From assembly GCA_016124615.1 (NCBI GenBank), contig WGNF01000003.1:186001-250000 (forward strand): a DNA stretch of 64,000 bases, read 5' to 3'. Below the pieces are notes generated by a model. That model saw nothing but the letters and a program-made list of their open reading frames with translations, was not told where the DNA came from and made no database searches. The translations under genes and the position numbers were made by a program. The number at the start of each line of letters is the position of its first letter. The first letter of the stretch is position 1. The DNA comes from Paracoccaceae bacterium. Its GTDB lineage: Bacteria > Pseudomonadota > Alphaproteobacteria > Rhodobacterales > Rhodobacteraceae. Below, piece by piece: positions 27,789 through 35,864 of the stretch.

Positions 27789-28696
27789 CCCTGATCGCAA
27801 GTCGCGAATGGCTGTTGACCGAACAGCCCGCCTCGCGCGGGCAGGCCCGCTTCGGGCAGGCCTATCGCACCTGGCTGGCGCTGCGCGGCAACCGGCTGGC
27901 AATGGTCGGCCTTGGCATCACCGTGGTGCTGATCCTGATGGCGATCTTCGCCGGCATGCTGGCACCCTACGACCCGGTGCAGGGCGGCGACCTGCGCACC
28001 GAGCGGTTGCTGGCGCCGTCCTGGGCGCATCTGATGGGCACCGACGATCTTGCCCGCGACATCCTCAGCCGTATCCTGTACGGCAGCCGGATCACGCTGC
28101 TGGTGGTCGGCCTCGTCGCCGTGATCGCAACGCCGGTCGGCCTTTTCGTCGGCACCATCGCGGGCTATTTCGGCGGCTGGGTCGACACCGTGCTGATGCG
28201 CGTCACCGATATCTTCCTGGCCTTCCCGCAGCTGGTGCTGGCGCTGGCCTTCGTCGCCGCCCTCGGCCCCGGCATTGAAAATGCGATCATCGCCATCGCC
28301 ATCACCTCGTGGCCGCCCTATGCCCGGCTTGCGCGGGCCGAGACGCTGACGATCCGCGACGCCGACCATATCGCCGCGATCCGGCTGCAGGGCGCGCATT
28401 CCGCCCGCATCATCTGGGGCCATGTGGTGCCCTTGTGCCTGTCGTCGGTGATCGTGCGGGTCACGCTCGATATGGCGGGGATCATCCTGACGGCGGCGGG
28501 GCTTGGCTTTCTGGGCCTTGGCGCGCAGCCGCCGCAGCCCGAATGGGGCGCCATGATCGCCGAGGGGCGTCAGTTCATCATCGACGACTGGTGGGTGGCA
28601 ACGATGCCGGGCATCGCGATCTTCATCGTCTCGCTGGGCTTCAACTTCCTGGGCGACGGTCTGCGCGACGTGCTCGACCCGAAGGCACGCAAATGA
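27785..28696 (+). CDS. Peptide ABC transporter permease 2 (DppC type)
   Basis: This 303-residue partner permease carries the OppC-type N-terminal helix (RLAMVGLGITVVLILMAIFAGMLAPYDP), the HLMGTDDLARDILSRILYGSRITL motif shared by DppC proteins, and the EAA-like loop YARLARAETLTIRDADHIAAIRLQGAHSARIIWGHVVP. The C-terminal IVSLGFNFLGDGLRDVLDPKAR end is canonical. It overlaps both adjacent genes by 4 bp. Confidence 0.94.
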   Translation: MTLIASREWLLTEQPASRGQARFGQAYRTWLALRGNRLAMVGLGITVVLILMAIFAGMLAPYDPVQGGDLRTERLLAPSWAHLMGTDDLARDILSRILYGSRITLLVVGLVAVIATPVGLFVGTIAGYFGGWVDTVLMRVTDIFLAFPQLVLALAFVAALGPGIENAIIAIAITSWPPYARLARAETLTIRDADHIAAIRLQGAHSARIIWGHVVPLCLSSVIVRVTLDMAGIILTAAGLGFLGLGAQPPQPEWGAMIAEGRQFIIDDWWVATMPGIAIFIVSLGFNFLGDGLRDVLDPKARK

Positions 28697-29523
28697 GCGC
28701 GCTGCTGGAGGTCGAAGACCTGCGGGTGACCTTCCCGACCCGGTCGGGCCCGTCCGAGGTGGTGCGCGGCGTCAGCTTCACGCTGGGGCGCGAACGTCTG
28801 GGGATCGTCGGCGAAAGCGGGTCGGGCAAAAGCCAGACCGGGCGCGCCATTCTGGGCCTGACGCCGCCGCCGGGGCGGGCGACGGCGGCGCGGCTGGCCT
28901 TCGACGGCATTGATTTGCGCAACGCCAGCCCCGGCCAGTGGCGCAGCCTGCGCGGCATCCGGATGTCGATGGTGATGCAGGATCCGAAATTCTCGCTGAA
29001 CCCGGTGATGACGATCGGGCGGCAGTTGATGGAGGCGGCGAAACGCACCGCGGCCGACCGCGCCGAGGCGAAGGACCGCGCCATGGCGATGCTGGAGGCG
29101 GTGCAGATCCGCGACCCCGCCCGGGTGTTCAAGGCCTTCCCGCATGAGCTGTCGGGCGGCATGGGCCAGCGCGCGATGATCGCGATGATGCTGATCACCG
29201 AGCCTGACCTGCTGATCGCGGATGAACCGACCTCGGCGCTGGATGTGACGGTGCAGATCGAGGTGCTGCGCATCCTTGACCGGCTGGTGACGGATCGCGG
29301 CATGGGGCTGATCTTCATCAGCCACGATCTGCGGCTGGTCAGCAGTTTCTGCGACCGGGTGCTGGTGATGTATGCCGGGCGTGTGGTGGAAGAGGTGAAA
29401 GCCTCGGCGCTGGCGCAGGCGCGCCACCCCTATACGCAGGGCCTTTACGGCTGCCTGCCCCGGATCGAGGGCAGCGTGCGGCCGCTGCCCACGCTGCAAC
29501 GCGATGCGGATTGGGCGCTGTGA
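28693..29523 (+). CDS. Peptide ABC transporter ATP-binding protein 1 (DppD type)
   Basis: This 276-residue ATPase has Walker A GESGSGKSQTGRAIL, the Q-loop in VMQDPKFSLNPVMTIG, the signature LSGGMGQRAMIAMML, and Walker B LLIADEPTSALDVT, with the switch His in FISHDLRLV. The C-terminal oligopeptide/dipeptide extension with RHPYTQGLYGCLP is shortened, and I see no cluster-binding Cys motif beyond a single Cys. The start ATG at 28693 overlaps the permease stop by 4 bp. Confidence 0.94.
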   Translation: MSALLEVEDLRVTFPTRSGPSEVVRGVSFTLGRERLGIVGESGSGKSQTGRAILGLTPPPGRATAARLAFDGIDLRNASPGQWRSLRGIRMSMVMQDPKFSLNPVMTIGRQLMEAAKRTAADRAEAKDRAMAMLEAVQIRDPARVFKAFPHELSGGMGQRAMIAMMLITEPDLLIADEPTSALDVTVQIEVLRILDRLVTDRGMGLIFISHDLRLVSSFCDRVLVMYAGRVVEEVKASALAQARHPYTQGLYGCLPRIEGSVRPLPTLQRDADWAL

Positions 29524-30293
29524 TGGGATTGATCGACGTCAGCGATCTGGCGGTGACCTTCCGCCACGGGCGGGAACGGGTGCAGGCGGTGCGCGGCGTG
29601 TCGTTCACGGTGGGGCGCGGCGAAAGCTATGGCATCGTCGGCGAAAGCGGGTCGGGCAAGTCCACCGTGCTGCGCGCGCTGGTCGGGCTGGCGCCGGTGA
29701 CGGGCGGCACGATGGCGCTGGAGGGGGTGCCGCTGGCCGGGCCGCGGCGACCGGCCTTCTATCGCCGGGTGCAGATGGTGTTTCAGGACCCCTACGCCAG
29801 CCTGCATCCGCGCCATACGGTGGACCGCGTGCTGTCGGAACCGCTGGCGATCCACGGCTTTGACGACCGCGAGCGCCGCATCCTGCGCGCGCTGGAGGAT
29901 GTGGGGCTTGGCGACAGTTTCCGGTTTCGCTATCCGCACCAGCTTTCGGGCGGCCAGCGTCAGCGCGTCGCCATCGCGCGGGCCCTGATCCTTGAACCCG
30001 AGGTGCTGTTGCTGGACGAGCCGACCTCGGCGCTGGACGCCTCGATTCAGGCCGAGGTGCTGAACCTGCTGGACGGCATCCGGGCCGAGCGCGGGCTGAC
30101 CTATGTGCTGGTCAGCCATGACCTGGCCGTGGTCGCGCATATGTGCGAGCGGCTTCTGGTGATGCAGCATGGACAGGCCGTGGAAGAACTGACACGCAGC
30201 GGATTGCGGGCCCGTTCGGCGACGAAAGAGTATACGCGCGCGCTTCTGACAGCCTCGGAAGGCTACCGCGCGGCAGAGGAGAGCACGACATGA
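29523..30293 (+). CDS. Peptide ABC transporter ATP-binding protein 2 (DppF type)
   Basis: This 256-residue second ATPase has Walker A GESGSGKSTVLRALVG, the Q-loop MVFQDPYASLHPRHTVDRVL, the signature LSGGQRQRVAIARAL, and Walker B VLLLDEPTSALDASIQAEVLNLL. VSHDLAVVAHMCERLLVM follows. It starts one base inside the previous stop. The C-terminus (YTRALLTASEGYRAAEE) is short for a DppF. Its stop overlaps the M19 dipeptidase start by 4 bp, so uptake and hydrolysis genes are translationally coupled. Confidence 0.94.
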   Translation: MGLIDVSDLAVTFRHGRERVQAVRGVSFTVGRGESYGIVGESGSGKSTVLRALVGLAPVTGGTMALEGVPLAGPRRPAFYRRVQMVFQDPYASLHPRHTVDRVLSEPLAIHGFDDRERRILRALEDVGLGDSFRFRYPHQLSGGQRQRVAIARALILEPEVLLLDEPTSALDASIQAEVLNLLDGIRAERGLTYVLVSHDLAVVAHMCERLLVMQHGQAVEELTRSGLRARSATKEYTRALLTASEGYRAAEESTT

Positions 30294-31348
30294 TCCCGGT
30301 TTTCGACGGTCACAACGACATCCTGTTGCGCCTGCTGCGGGCGCCCGACCGGCGCGCGGCGATCTGGCTGACCGGCGAGGGGCGCGGCCACCTCGACCTG
30401 CCGCGGATGAAGCTGGGTGGCTTCGCGGGCGGCTTCTTCGCGATCTACATCCCCTCGCCGGTGGCCCATGACGCGCCGGATTTCGAGACGATGATGGACC
30501 ATCCGCCGTTCAGCCTGCCGCTGCCCGAACTGATCGGCCACGAGGCAGCGCAGCCGGTGGCGCTGGCGATGGCGGCGCATCTTTTGTGGATGGAACGGGC
30601 AAGCGAGGGCCGGTTCAAGGTCTGCCGCACGGTCGCCGAGCTGCGCGCCTGCCTTGCGGGCGGCGTGATCGCCGGGATCATGCATATGGAAGGCGCCGAG
30701 GCGATCGACCCCGGCCTTGACGCGCTTTACGCCTTTCACGCGATGGGCCTGCGCTCGCTGGGCCCGGTGTGGAGCCGACCGACGATCTTCGGCCACGGCG
30801 TGCCCTTCGCCTTTCCGTCGAGCCCCGACACCGGGCCGGGGCTGACCGAGGCAGGCAAGGATCTGATCCGGGCCTGCAACGAGCTGAAGATCATGGTGGA
30901 CCTGAGCCACCTGAACGAAAAAGGTTTCAACGACGTCGCCAAGATCAGCGACGCGCCGCTGGTGGCGACCCATTCCAACGCGCATGACGTGACGCCCTCG
31001 TCGCGCAACCTGACCGACCGGCAACTGGCGATGATCCGCGAGTCGAACGGCATGGTGGGGCTGAACTTCGCCACCGTGTTCCTGCGCCCGGATGGCCGCA
31101 AATCGCCCGACATGGGCTGGGATCCGGTGCTGCGCCACCTTGACCACCTGCTGGCGAACCTTGGCGAGGATCGCGTCGGCCTTGGCTCCGACTTCGACGG
31201 CGCGACGCTGCCGCAGGGGATCGGCGATGTCACCGGCTTGCCCAATCTGGTGGCGGCGATGCGCGCGCATGGCTATGGCGAGCCGCTGTTGCACAAGATC
31301 TGCCACGAAAACTGGCTGGCGCTGCTGGAGCGGACCTGGGGGGCGTGA
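30290..31348 (+). CDS. Membrane dipeptidase family protein (M19)
   Basis: This 352-residue zinc peptidase of the M19/renal dipeptidase family opens MIPVFDGHNDILLRLL, the first metal site (DGHND). It continues with the bridging Glu in IMHMEGAEAIDP, VDLSHLNEKGF, ATHSNAHDVTPSSRNLTD and GLGSDFDGATLPQGI. No signal peptide is present, so it acts in the cytosol on peptides brought in by the transporter whose last gene it overlaps. M19 enzymes cut dipeptides, including D-amino-acid-containing and beta-lactam-like ones, so cargo with a D-residue is possible. Confidence 0.94.
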   Translation: MIPVFDGHNDILLRLLRAPDRRAAIWLTGEGRGHLDLPRMKLGGFAGGFFAIYIPSPVAHDAPDFETMMDHPPFSLPLPELIGHEAAQPVALAMAAHLLWMERASEGRFKVCRTVAELRACLAGGVIAGIMHMEGAEAIDPGLDALYAFHAMGLRSLGPVWSRPTIFGHGVPFAFPSSPDTGPGLTEAGKDLIRACNELKIMVDLSHLNEKGFNDVAKISDAPLVATHSNAHDVTPSSRNLTDRQLAMIRESNGMVGLNFATVFLRPDGRKSPDMGWDPVLRHLDHLLANLGEDRVGLGSDFDGATLPQGIGDVTGLPNLVAAMRAHGYGEPLLHKICHENWLALLERTWGA

Positions 31349-31980
31349 TGGGCGCGGCGGTCGGCTTTGACGCGCTGGCCGCGCGGCTGATCGCGCTGCC
31401 CGCCGGGCAGCGGCGGATCGTCGCCATCGCCGGGGCGCCGGGATCGGGCAAGAGCCATGTCGCCGAGGCGCTGGTGGCGCGGGTGAATGCCGCCACGCCG
31501 GGGCGGGCGGCGCTGTTGCCGATGGACGGCTATCACTACGACGACGCGGTGCTGAAGGCGCTGGGGCGCCATGCCCGCAAGGGCGCGCCGGACACGTTCG
31601 ACGTTGGCGGGCTGGCGGCGATGCTGGTGCGGCTGCGCGCCAATGCCGAGGATGCCATCGCGGTGCCGGTGTTCGACCGGTCGATCGAGATCGCGCGGGC
31701 AGGGGCGCGGCTGATCCCGCAGCGGGTGGAGGTGATCGTGGCCGAGGGCAACTATCTGTTGCTGGCCGCGCCGCCCTGGGACCGGCTGGCGGGGTTGTTC
31801 GACCTGACGGTGCGGCTGGATGTCGCCGAAGACGTGCTGCGGCAACGGCTGACCGGGCGCTGGCAGGGCTTTGGCCTGACACCGGCAGAGATTGCGGTTA
31901 AGCTGGAGGCGAACGATTTGCCCAACGGGCGGCTGGTGCGCAGCCAGAGCCGACCAGCGGATCTGGTGCTGGCGAACTGA
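31348..31980 (+). CDS. P-loop nucleoside/nucleotide kinase family protein
   Basis: This 210-residue kinase of the PanK/uridine kinase/phosphoribulokinase superfamily shows Walker A IAGAPGSGKSHVAEALV near residue 30, the substrate loop LLPMDGYHYDDAVL, VPVFDRSIEIARAGARLI, VIVAEGNYLLL and the RLTGRW lid region. The nearest relatives I can name are YggC/FrcK-type kinases of unknown or sugar-linked function. ATG at 31348 overlaps the dipeptidase stop (GTGATG), so it belongs to the peptide operon. A small-molecule kinase in this place is unusual, and its substrate cannot be inferred. Confidence 0.82.
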   Translation: MGAAVGFDALAARLIALPAGQRRIVAIAGAPGSGKSHVAEALVARVNAATPGRAALLPMDGYHYDDAVLKALGRHARKGAPDTFDVGGLAAMLVRLRANAEDAIAVPVFDRSIEIARAGARLIPQRVEVIVAEGNYLLLAAPPWDRLAGLFDLTVRLDVAEDVLRQRLTGRWQGFGLTPAEIAVKLEANDLPNGRLVRSQSRPADLVLAN

Positions 31981-32064
31981 GCCCCAGTCACGGAGATTTC
32001 GCTTTTCCCGAGGGACAGCCTGGGCCAGAAACGCGGGCAACCGGATTGGATGAAGGACTTTGCC

Positions 32065-33483
32065 ATGATTTACCCCATTCTTCTTTGCGGCGGGTCCGGC
32101 ACCCGGTTGTGGCCCTTGTCGCGCAAGAGCTACCCCAAGCAATTCGCGGCGCTGACCGGGGCGGAAAGCCTGTTTCAGGCTTCGGCAAAGCGGTTGGCGG
32201 GTGCGGGTTTCGCCGCGCCCACGGTGATCACCAGTTCCGATTTCCGCTTCATCGTGACCGAACAGCTTGCCGAGGCCGGGATCGACCCCGGCGCGGTGCT
32301 GATCGAGCCGGAGGCGCGCAATACCGCCCCCGCCGTGCTGGCGGCGGCGCTGCATGTGGCATCGCTGGACGCGCAGGCGCTGATGCTGGTGGCACCCTCG
32401 GATCACGTCATCCCCGATGCGGCGGCCTTCCGCGCGGCGGTTGCGGCGGCGGAACCGGCGGCGCGGGCGGGGCGGATCGTCACCTTCGGCATCCGGCCCG
32501 ACCGGCCGGAAACCGGCTACGGCTATCTTGAGCTTGCCGCCGAGCCGGATGGCTCGGGCGCCGCGGTGGCGCTGAAGCGGTTTGTCGAAAAGCCGGATGC
32601 GGCGCGGGCGGCCGAGATGTTGGCCGAGGGACGCTATCTGTGGAATGCGGGGATCTTCCTTTTCACCGCCGCCACCATCCGCGCGGCCTTTGCCGCCCAT
32701 GCGCCTGACCTGATCGCCGGGGTCGAGGCGGCGCTGGCCGGGGCCAAGCCCGACCTCGGTTTCCTGCGCCTCGCGCCGGAGCCTTGGGGCGCGCTGCCCG
32801 ACATCTCGATCGATTATGCGGTGATGGAACGCGCCGCCAACCTGTCGGTAGTGCCGTTCGAGGGCGCCTGGTCCGACCTTGGCGGCTGGGATGCGGTCTG
32901 GCGCGAGGCCGGGCCGGATGCGTCCGGCATCGTGCTGTCAGGCCCCGCCACGGCGATCGACTGCACCGATACCCTGCTGCGCTCGGAATCGCCGACGCAG
33001 GAGATCGTCGGGATCGGGCTTGAGAACATCATCGCCGTGGCGATGCCCGACGCGGTGCTGGTGGCCGACATGAGCCGGGCGCAGGATGTGAAGCAGGCGG
33101 TGGCAGCGCTGAAGGCCAAGGCGGCCAAGCAGGCCGAGACCTTTCCGCGCGATCACCGGCCTTGGGGCTGGTTCGACAGTCTGGTGATCGGCAACCGCTT
33201 TCAGGTGAAGCGCATCGTGGTGAAGCCGGGCGCATCGCTGAGCCTGCAAAGCCACCATCACCGGTCAGAACACTGGATCGTGGTCGAGGGCACCGCGCTG
33301 GTGACGATCGACGACACCAAGAAGCTGGTGAGCGAAAACCAGTCGGTCTACATTCCGCTGGGCGCCGTGCACCGGATGGAAAACCCCGGCAAGGTGCCGA
33401 TGGCGCTGATCGAGGTACAGACCGGCAGCTATCTGGGCGAGGATGACATCATCCGCTACGAGGACGCCTACCGGCGCGAGTGA
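32065..33483 (+). CDS. Mannose-1-phosphate guanylyltransferase / mannose-6-phosphate isomerase (type II)
   Basis: This roughly 472-residue bifunctional enzyme has an N-terminal nucleotidyltransferase domain (YPILLCGGSGTRLWPLSRKSYPKQF, then LMLVAPSDHVI and RFVEKPDAARAAEM). The C-terminal cupin (RPWGWFDSLVIGNRFQVKRIVVKPGASLSLQSHHHRSEHWIVVEGTA) serves as phosphomannose isomerase. It supplies GDP-mannose for polysaccharide or LPS. I prefer the ATG at 32065 because AAGGAC precedes it. It is separated from the kinase gene by 84 bp and followed by DUF2478 after 7 bp. Confidence 0.94.
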   Translation: MIYPILLCGGSGTRLWPLSRKSYPKQFAALTGAESLFQASAKRLAGAGFAAPTVITSSDFRFIVTEQLAEAGIDPGAVLIEPEARNTAPAVLAAALHVASLDAQALMLVAPSDHVIPDAAAFRAAVAAAEPAARAGRIVTFGIRPDRPETGYGYLELAAEPDGSGAAVALKRFVEKPDAARAAEMLAEGRYLWNAGIFLFTAATIRAAFAAHAPDLIAGVEAALAGAKPDLGFLRLAPEPWGALPDISIDYAVMERAANLSVVPFEGAWSDLGGWDAVWREAGPDASGIVLSGPATAIDCTDTLLRSESPTQEIVGIGLENIIAVAMPDAVLVADMSRAQDVKQAVAALKAKAAKQAETFPRDHRPWGWFDSLVIGNRFQVKRIVVKPGASLSLQSHHHRSEHWIVVEGTALVTIDDTKKLVSENQSVYIPLGAVHRMENPGKVPMALIEVQTGSYLGEDDIIRYEDAYRRE

Positions 33484-33490
33484 CAGGGCC

Positions 33491-34021
33491 ATGAGCGACG
33501 ACACCCCCCGCATCGCCGCGATCCGCAGCCCCGAAGGGGTGGCGGCCGATGCGGTGCTGGCGCGCGCGGCGGCGCAGCTGCGGGCCGAGGGCGTGGTGCT
33601 GGCGGGCTTCACGCAGGCCACCACGCCGGGCCGCCGGGGCGGCGTGACGGTGGTGGAGGATCTGGTGTCGGGCCTGCGCCACCCGATCACGCAGGATCTC
33701 GGGCCGGGGTCGGGGGCCTGCTCGCTCGACCCGGCGGCGCTGGCCGGGGTGGCGGCGGTGCTGCTGGCGCGGCTGGACCAGCCGGTTGACCTGCTGGTGG
33801 TGAACCGCTTCGGCAAGGGCGAGGCCGAGGGGCGCGGCCTGCGTGCGGCGATCGAGCGCGCGGTGCTGGCGGGCGTGCCGGTGCTGACCGTGCTGCGCGC
33901 GGGCTATGCCGAGGCGTGGGACCAGTTCACCGACGGCGCGGCCGTGGTGCTGGAACCCGAGGACGAGGCGATCCTCAACTGGGCGCGTGCCGCGATCCTT
34001 GCGGCGCGGGCGGCGGCCTGA
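33491..34021 (+). CDS. DUF2478 family protein
   Basis: This 176-residue protein has DUF2478 features: an N-terminal strand-helix (IAAIRSPEGVAADAVLARAAAQLRAEGVVLAGFTQ), VTVVEDLVSGLRHPITQDLGPGSGACSLDP, LVVNRFGKGEAEGRGLRAAIERAVLAGVPVLTVL and a short acidic tail. The fold looks like a P-loop NTPase relative, but a proper Walker A is missing. DUF2478 genes are often found near molybdate uptake genes elsewhere; here it follows the GDP-mannose gene by 7 bp and no molybdate gene is in view. Function unknown. Confidence 0.8.
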   Translation: MSDDTPRIAAIRSPEGVAADAVLARAAAQLRAEGVVLAGFTQATTPGRRGGVTVVEDLVSGLRHPITQDLGPGSGACSLDPAALAGVAAVLLARLDQPVDLLVVNRFGKGEAEGRGLRAAIERAVLAGVPVLTVLRAGYAEAWDQFTDGAAVVLEPEDEAILNWARAAILAARAAA

Positions 34022-34045
34022 CCGCCGCCGCGCGCCGGGCCGGGA

Positions 34046-34252
34046 TCAGCGTTTCATCGGGCAGGTCGACATCCCGAGGATCGAGTAGAGCGGGCAGCTT
34101 GACATCAGCCCGGTCAACAGCGGCACGATGCCGATCAGCAGCGCCCAATGCCAGCTGCCGCCGATGGCGGTAAAGGCATAGGCGGCGATCAGCGCGAGGC
34201 CGACGACGACGCGGATGATACGATCGGTGCTGCCGACGTTGGTCTTGAACAT
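34046..34252 (-). CDS. DUF2892 small inner-membrane protein (YgaP-type membrane domain)
   Basis: This 68-residue protein opens MFKTNVGSTDRIIRVVVGLALIAAYAF, the DUF2892 signature, followed by a second membrane segment (WALLIGIVPLLTGLMSSCPLYSILGMSTC). The CPLYSILGMSTC end is typical of the domain that is fused to rhodanese in E. coli YgaP. AAGGAGAT precedes the ATG. A GTGAT-N4-ATCAC dyad lies 70-83 bp upstream, overlapping the end of the neighbouring FNR-type regulator gene. That regulator is the obvious candidate to control it. Possible roles are sulfur or NO-related redox chemistry at the membrane (inference). Confidence 0.88.
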   Translation of the reverse strand: MFKTNVGSTDRIIRVVVGLALIAAYAFTAIGGSWHWALLIGIVPLLTGLMSSCPLYSILGMSTCPMKR

Positions 34253-34321
34253 GGGGATCTCCTTGGCTGTGGCCAGCGCGGCCCTGTGCGGCGACGCTAG
34301 AGCTTTGCCACCCCGCTGTCT

Positions 34322-34335
34322 GTGATCTTGATCAC
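34322..34335. promoter_or_regulatory. FNR/CRP-family dyad upstream of the DUF2892 gene
   Basis: GTGAT-CTTG-ATCAC has perfectly symmetric half-sites and differs from the FNR consensus TTGAT-N4-ATCAA only in the outer base of each half. It lies 70-83 bp before the DUF2892 ATG, a sensible activator position. It overlaps the last codons of the adjacent FNR-type regulator gene. Confidence 0.5.
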
Positions 34336-34994
34336 GTTTCGCGCGGCGCTTCGGCGATCGCGCGCAGCGCCGCGGGTTCCAGCAGCCGCACCTGCCCGCG
34401 CGTGGTGGCGACCCAGCCGTGGCGGGCAAAACCGTCCAGCCGACGCGAGATCACCTCGCGCGCGGAGCCGAGCGCGGCGGCAAGGTCCTGATGCGTGGCG
34501 CTGACAAGGCCCGCCTCGGCGCGCGCCAGCAGCAGCGCGGCCAGACGGCTTTCCAGCCGCTGGAAGGCGAGGGTCGAGAGCAGCGCCACCATCTCGCGCA
34601 TCCGTTGGCCGAAGGCGGTGAAGACAAAGGTGCGAAAGCCGGGCGCGTCATCCATCAGCGTCAGGAACAGCGGGCGCGGGATCGCCACCACCTCGCAATC
34701 GCTGGCGGCACTGGCGTCGCCGGTGTAGCTTTCGCCGCCAAGCAGCGACAGCGTGGTCTGCATGCAGCTTTGCCCCGGCGCCACGGCGTAAAGCAGGATC
34801 TCGCGCCCGGCGGCGCCGGTGGCGAAAACCTCGATCCGGCCCGACAGCACCAGCGCAAAGCCCTGCGCCAGTTCGCCCGCGCGAAAGATCGTGGCGCCCT
34901 TCGGCACCGCCTGCGGGTGCAGCGCATCCAGCCGCGCGCGGGCGGCGGCGTCCAGACCGGCCAGCGCCGGGGCGCGGGCGGTCCAGCCGGTCAT
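34332..34994 (-). CDS. Crp/Fnr family transcriptional regulator
   Basis: This 220-residue regulator has a cyclic-nucleotide-binding-like beta-roll (VPKGATIFRAGELAQGFALVLSGRIEVF), a long dimer helix and a C-terminal HTH (THQDLAAALGSAREVISRRLDGFARHGWV). The recognition helix reads EVISR, the E..SR pattern of FNR-type TTGAT-like recognition rather than CRP's RE..GR. The N-terminal four-Cys Fe-S motif of FNR is absent; the only cysteines are in GQSCMQTT and SDCEVV. The start at 34994 overlaps the mmsB stop by 4 bp (ATGA), so it is made from the valine operon mRNA. It resembles regulators paired with DUF2892/rhodanese genes. Confidence 0.88.
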   Translation of the reverse strand: MTGWTARAPALAGLDAAARARLDALHPQAVPKGATIFRAGELAQGFALVLSGRIEVFATGAAGREILLYAVAPGQSCMQTTLSLLGGESYTGDASAASDCEVVAIPRPLFLTLMDDAPGFRTFVFTAFGQRMREMVALLSTLAFQRLESRLAALLLARAEAGLVSATHQDLAAALGSAREVISRRLDGFARHGWVATTRGQVRLLEPAALRAIAEAPRET

Positions 34995-35863
34995 GTGCGG
35001 TGGCGCGTCTCGAAGCGCGGCAGCATGGCGGAAAAGTCGCTGCCCCGGCCGCCTTCGGCTTCGACGAAGGTTTCGTAAAGCCGTTCCGCCAAGGCGCCCA
35101 TCGGCGTGTCGGCATCCGCCGCCGTGGCCGCCTGCTGGCTGAGCCGCAGGTCTTTCAGCATCAGTTCGGCGGCGAAACCGGGCTTGTAGCCGTTGTCGGC
35201 GGGCGATTTCGGCCCCACCCCCGGCGCCGGGCAATAGGCGTTGATCGACCAGCTGGCGCCCGAGGAGGTGGAGACGACATCGAACATCTTCTGGCGGTCC
35301 AGCCCCAGCTTGTCGGCCAGCGCAAACGCCTCGCAGGTGGCGATCATCGTCACACCAAGGATCATGTTGTTGCAGATCTTGGCCGATTGCCCGGCACCCG
35401 AGGCGCCGCAATGCACCGCCTTCTGCCCCATCACGTCGAACAGCGGCTTGACGGTGGCGAAGGCGGCATCGGTGCCGCCGACCATGAAGGTCAGCGTGCC
35501 CGCCGTCGCGCCGCCGACGCCGCCCGAAACCGGGGCGTCCAGCGCATCGAGCCCCGCCGCGCGGGCCTGATCGGCCACGGCACGGGCGCTGTCGACATCC
35601 ACCGTGGAGCAGTCGCAGAGCACCGCGCCCGCCGCCATCGCCGGGATCACCTGATCCGCCACCGCGCGCAGAATGGCGCCGTTCGGCAGCATGGTGATGA
35701 CGACCGCGGCGCCCTTGGCGGCCTCGGCGGCGGTGGCGGCCTTGGTGACACCCTCGGGCATCGGGGCGGCGGTGTCGAAGCCGGTGACGGTGTGGCCCGC
35801 GCGCGCGAGGTTGGCGGCCATCGGCGCGCCCATGTTGCCAAGTCCGATGAAGGCGATCTGCAT
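34991..35863 (-). CDS. mmsB: 3-hydroxyisobutyrate dehydrogenase
   Basis: This 290-residue beta-hydroxyacid dehydrogenase oxidises 3-hydroxyisobutyrate to methylmalonate semialdehyde in valine breakdown, handing product to MmsA. It has the NAD-binding FIGLGNMGAPMAANLARAGH, the substrate loop DAPVSGGVGGATAGTLTFMVGG, the catalytic Lys in GAGQSAKICNNMILG, and KSPADNGYKPGFAAELMLKDL. The length is normal. It sits 1 bp after the acyl-CoA hydrolase stop and overlaps the regulator start, all in one operon. Confidence 0.95.
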   Translation of the reverse strand: MQIAFIGLGNMGAPMAANLARAGHTVTGFDTAAPMPEGVTKAATAAEAAKGAAVVITMLPNGAILRAVADQVIPAMAAGAVLCDCSTVDVDSARAVADQARAAGLDALDAPVSGGVGGATAGTLTFMVGGTDAAFATVKPLFDVMGQKAVHCGASGAGQSAKICNNMILGVTMIATCEAFALADKLGLDRQKMFDVVSTSSGASWSINAYCPAPGVGPKSPADNGYKPGFAAELMLKDLRLSQQAATAADADTPMGALAERLYETFVEAEGGRGSDFSAMLPRFETRHRT

Positions 35864-35864
35864 G

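Noticed and set aside
34995..35411. N-terminal extension of the Crp/Fnr regulator frame through mmsB
   Set aside because: It is the shadow of mmsB in another frame; the family N-terminus begins at MTGWTARAPAL.
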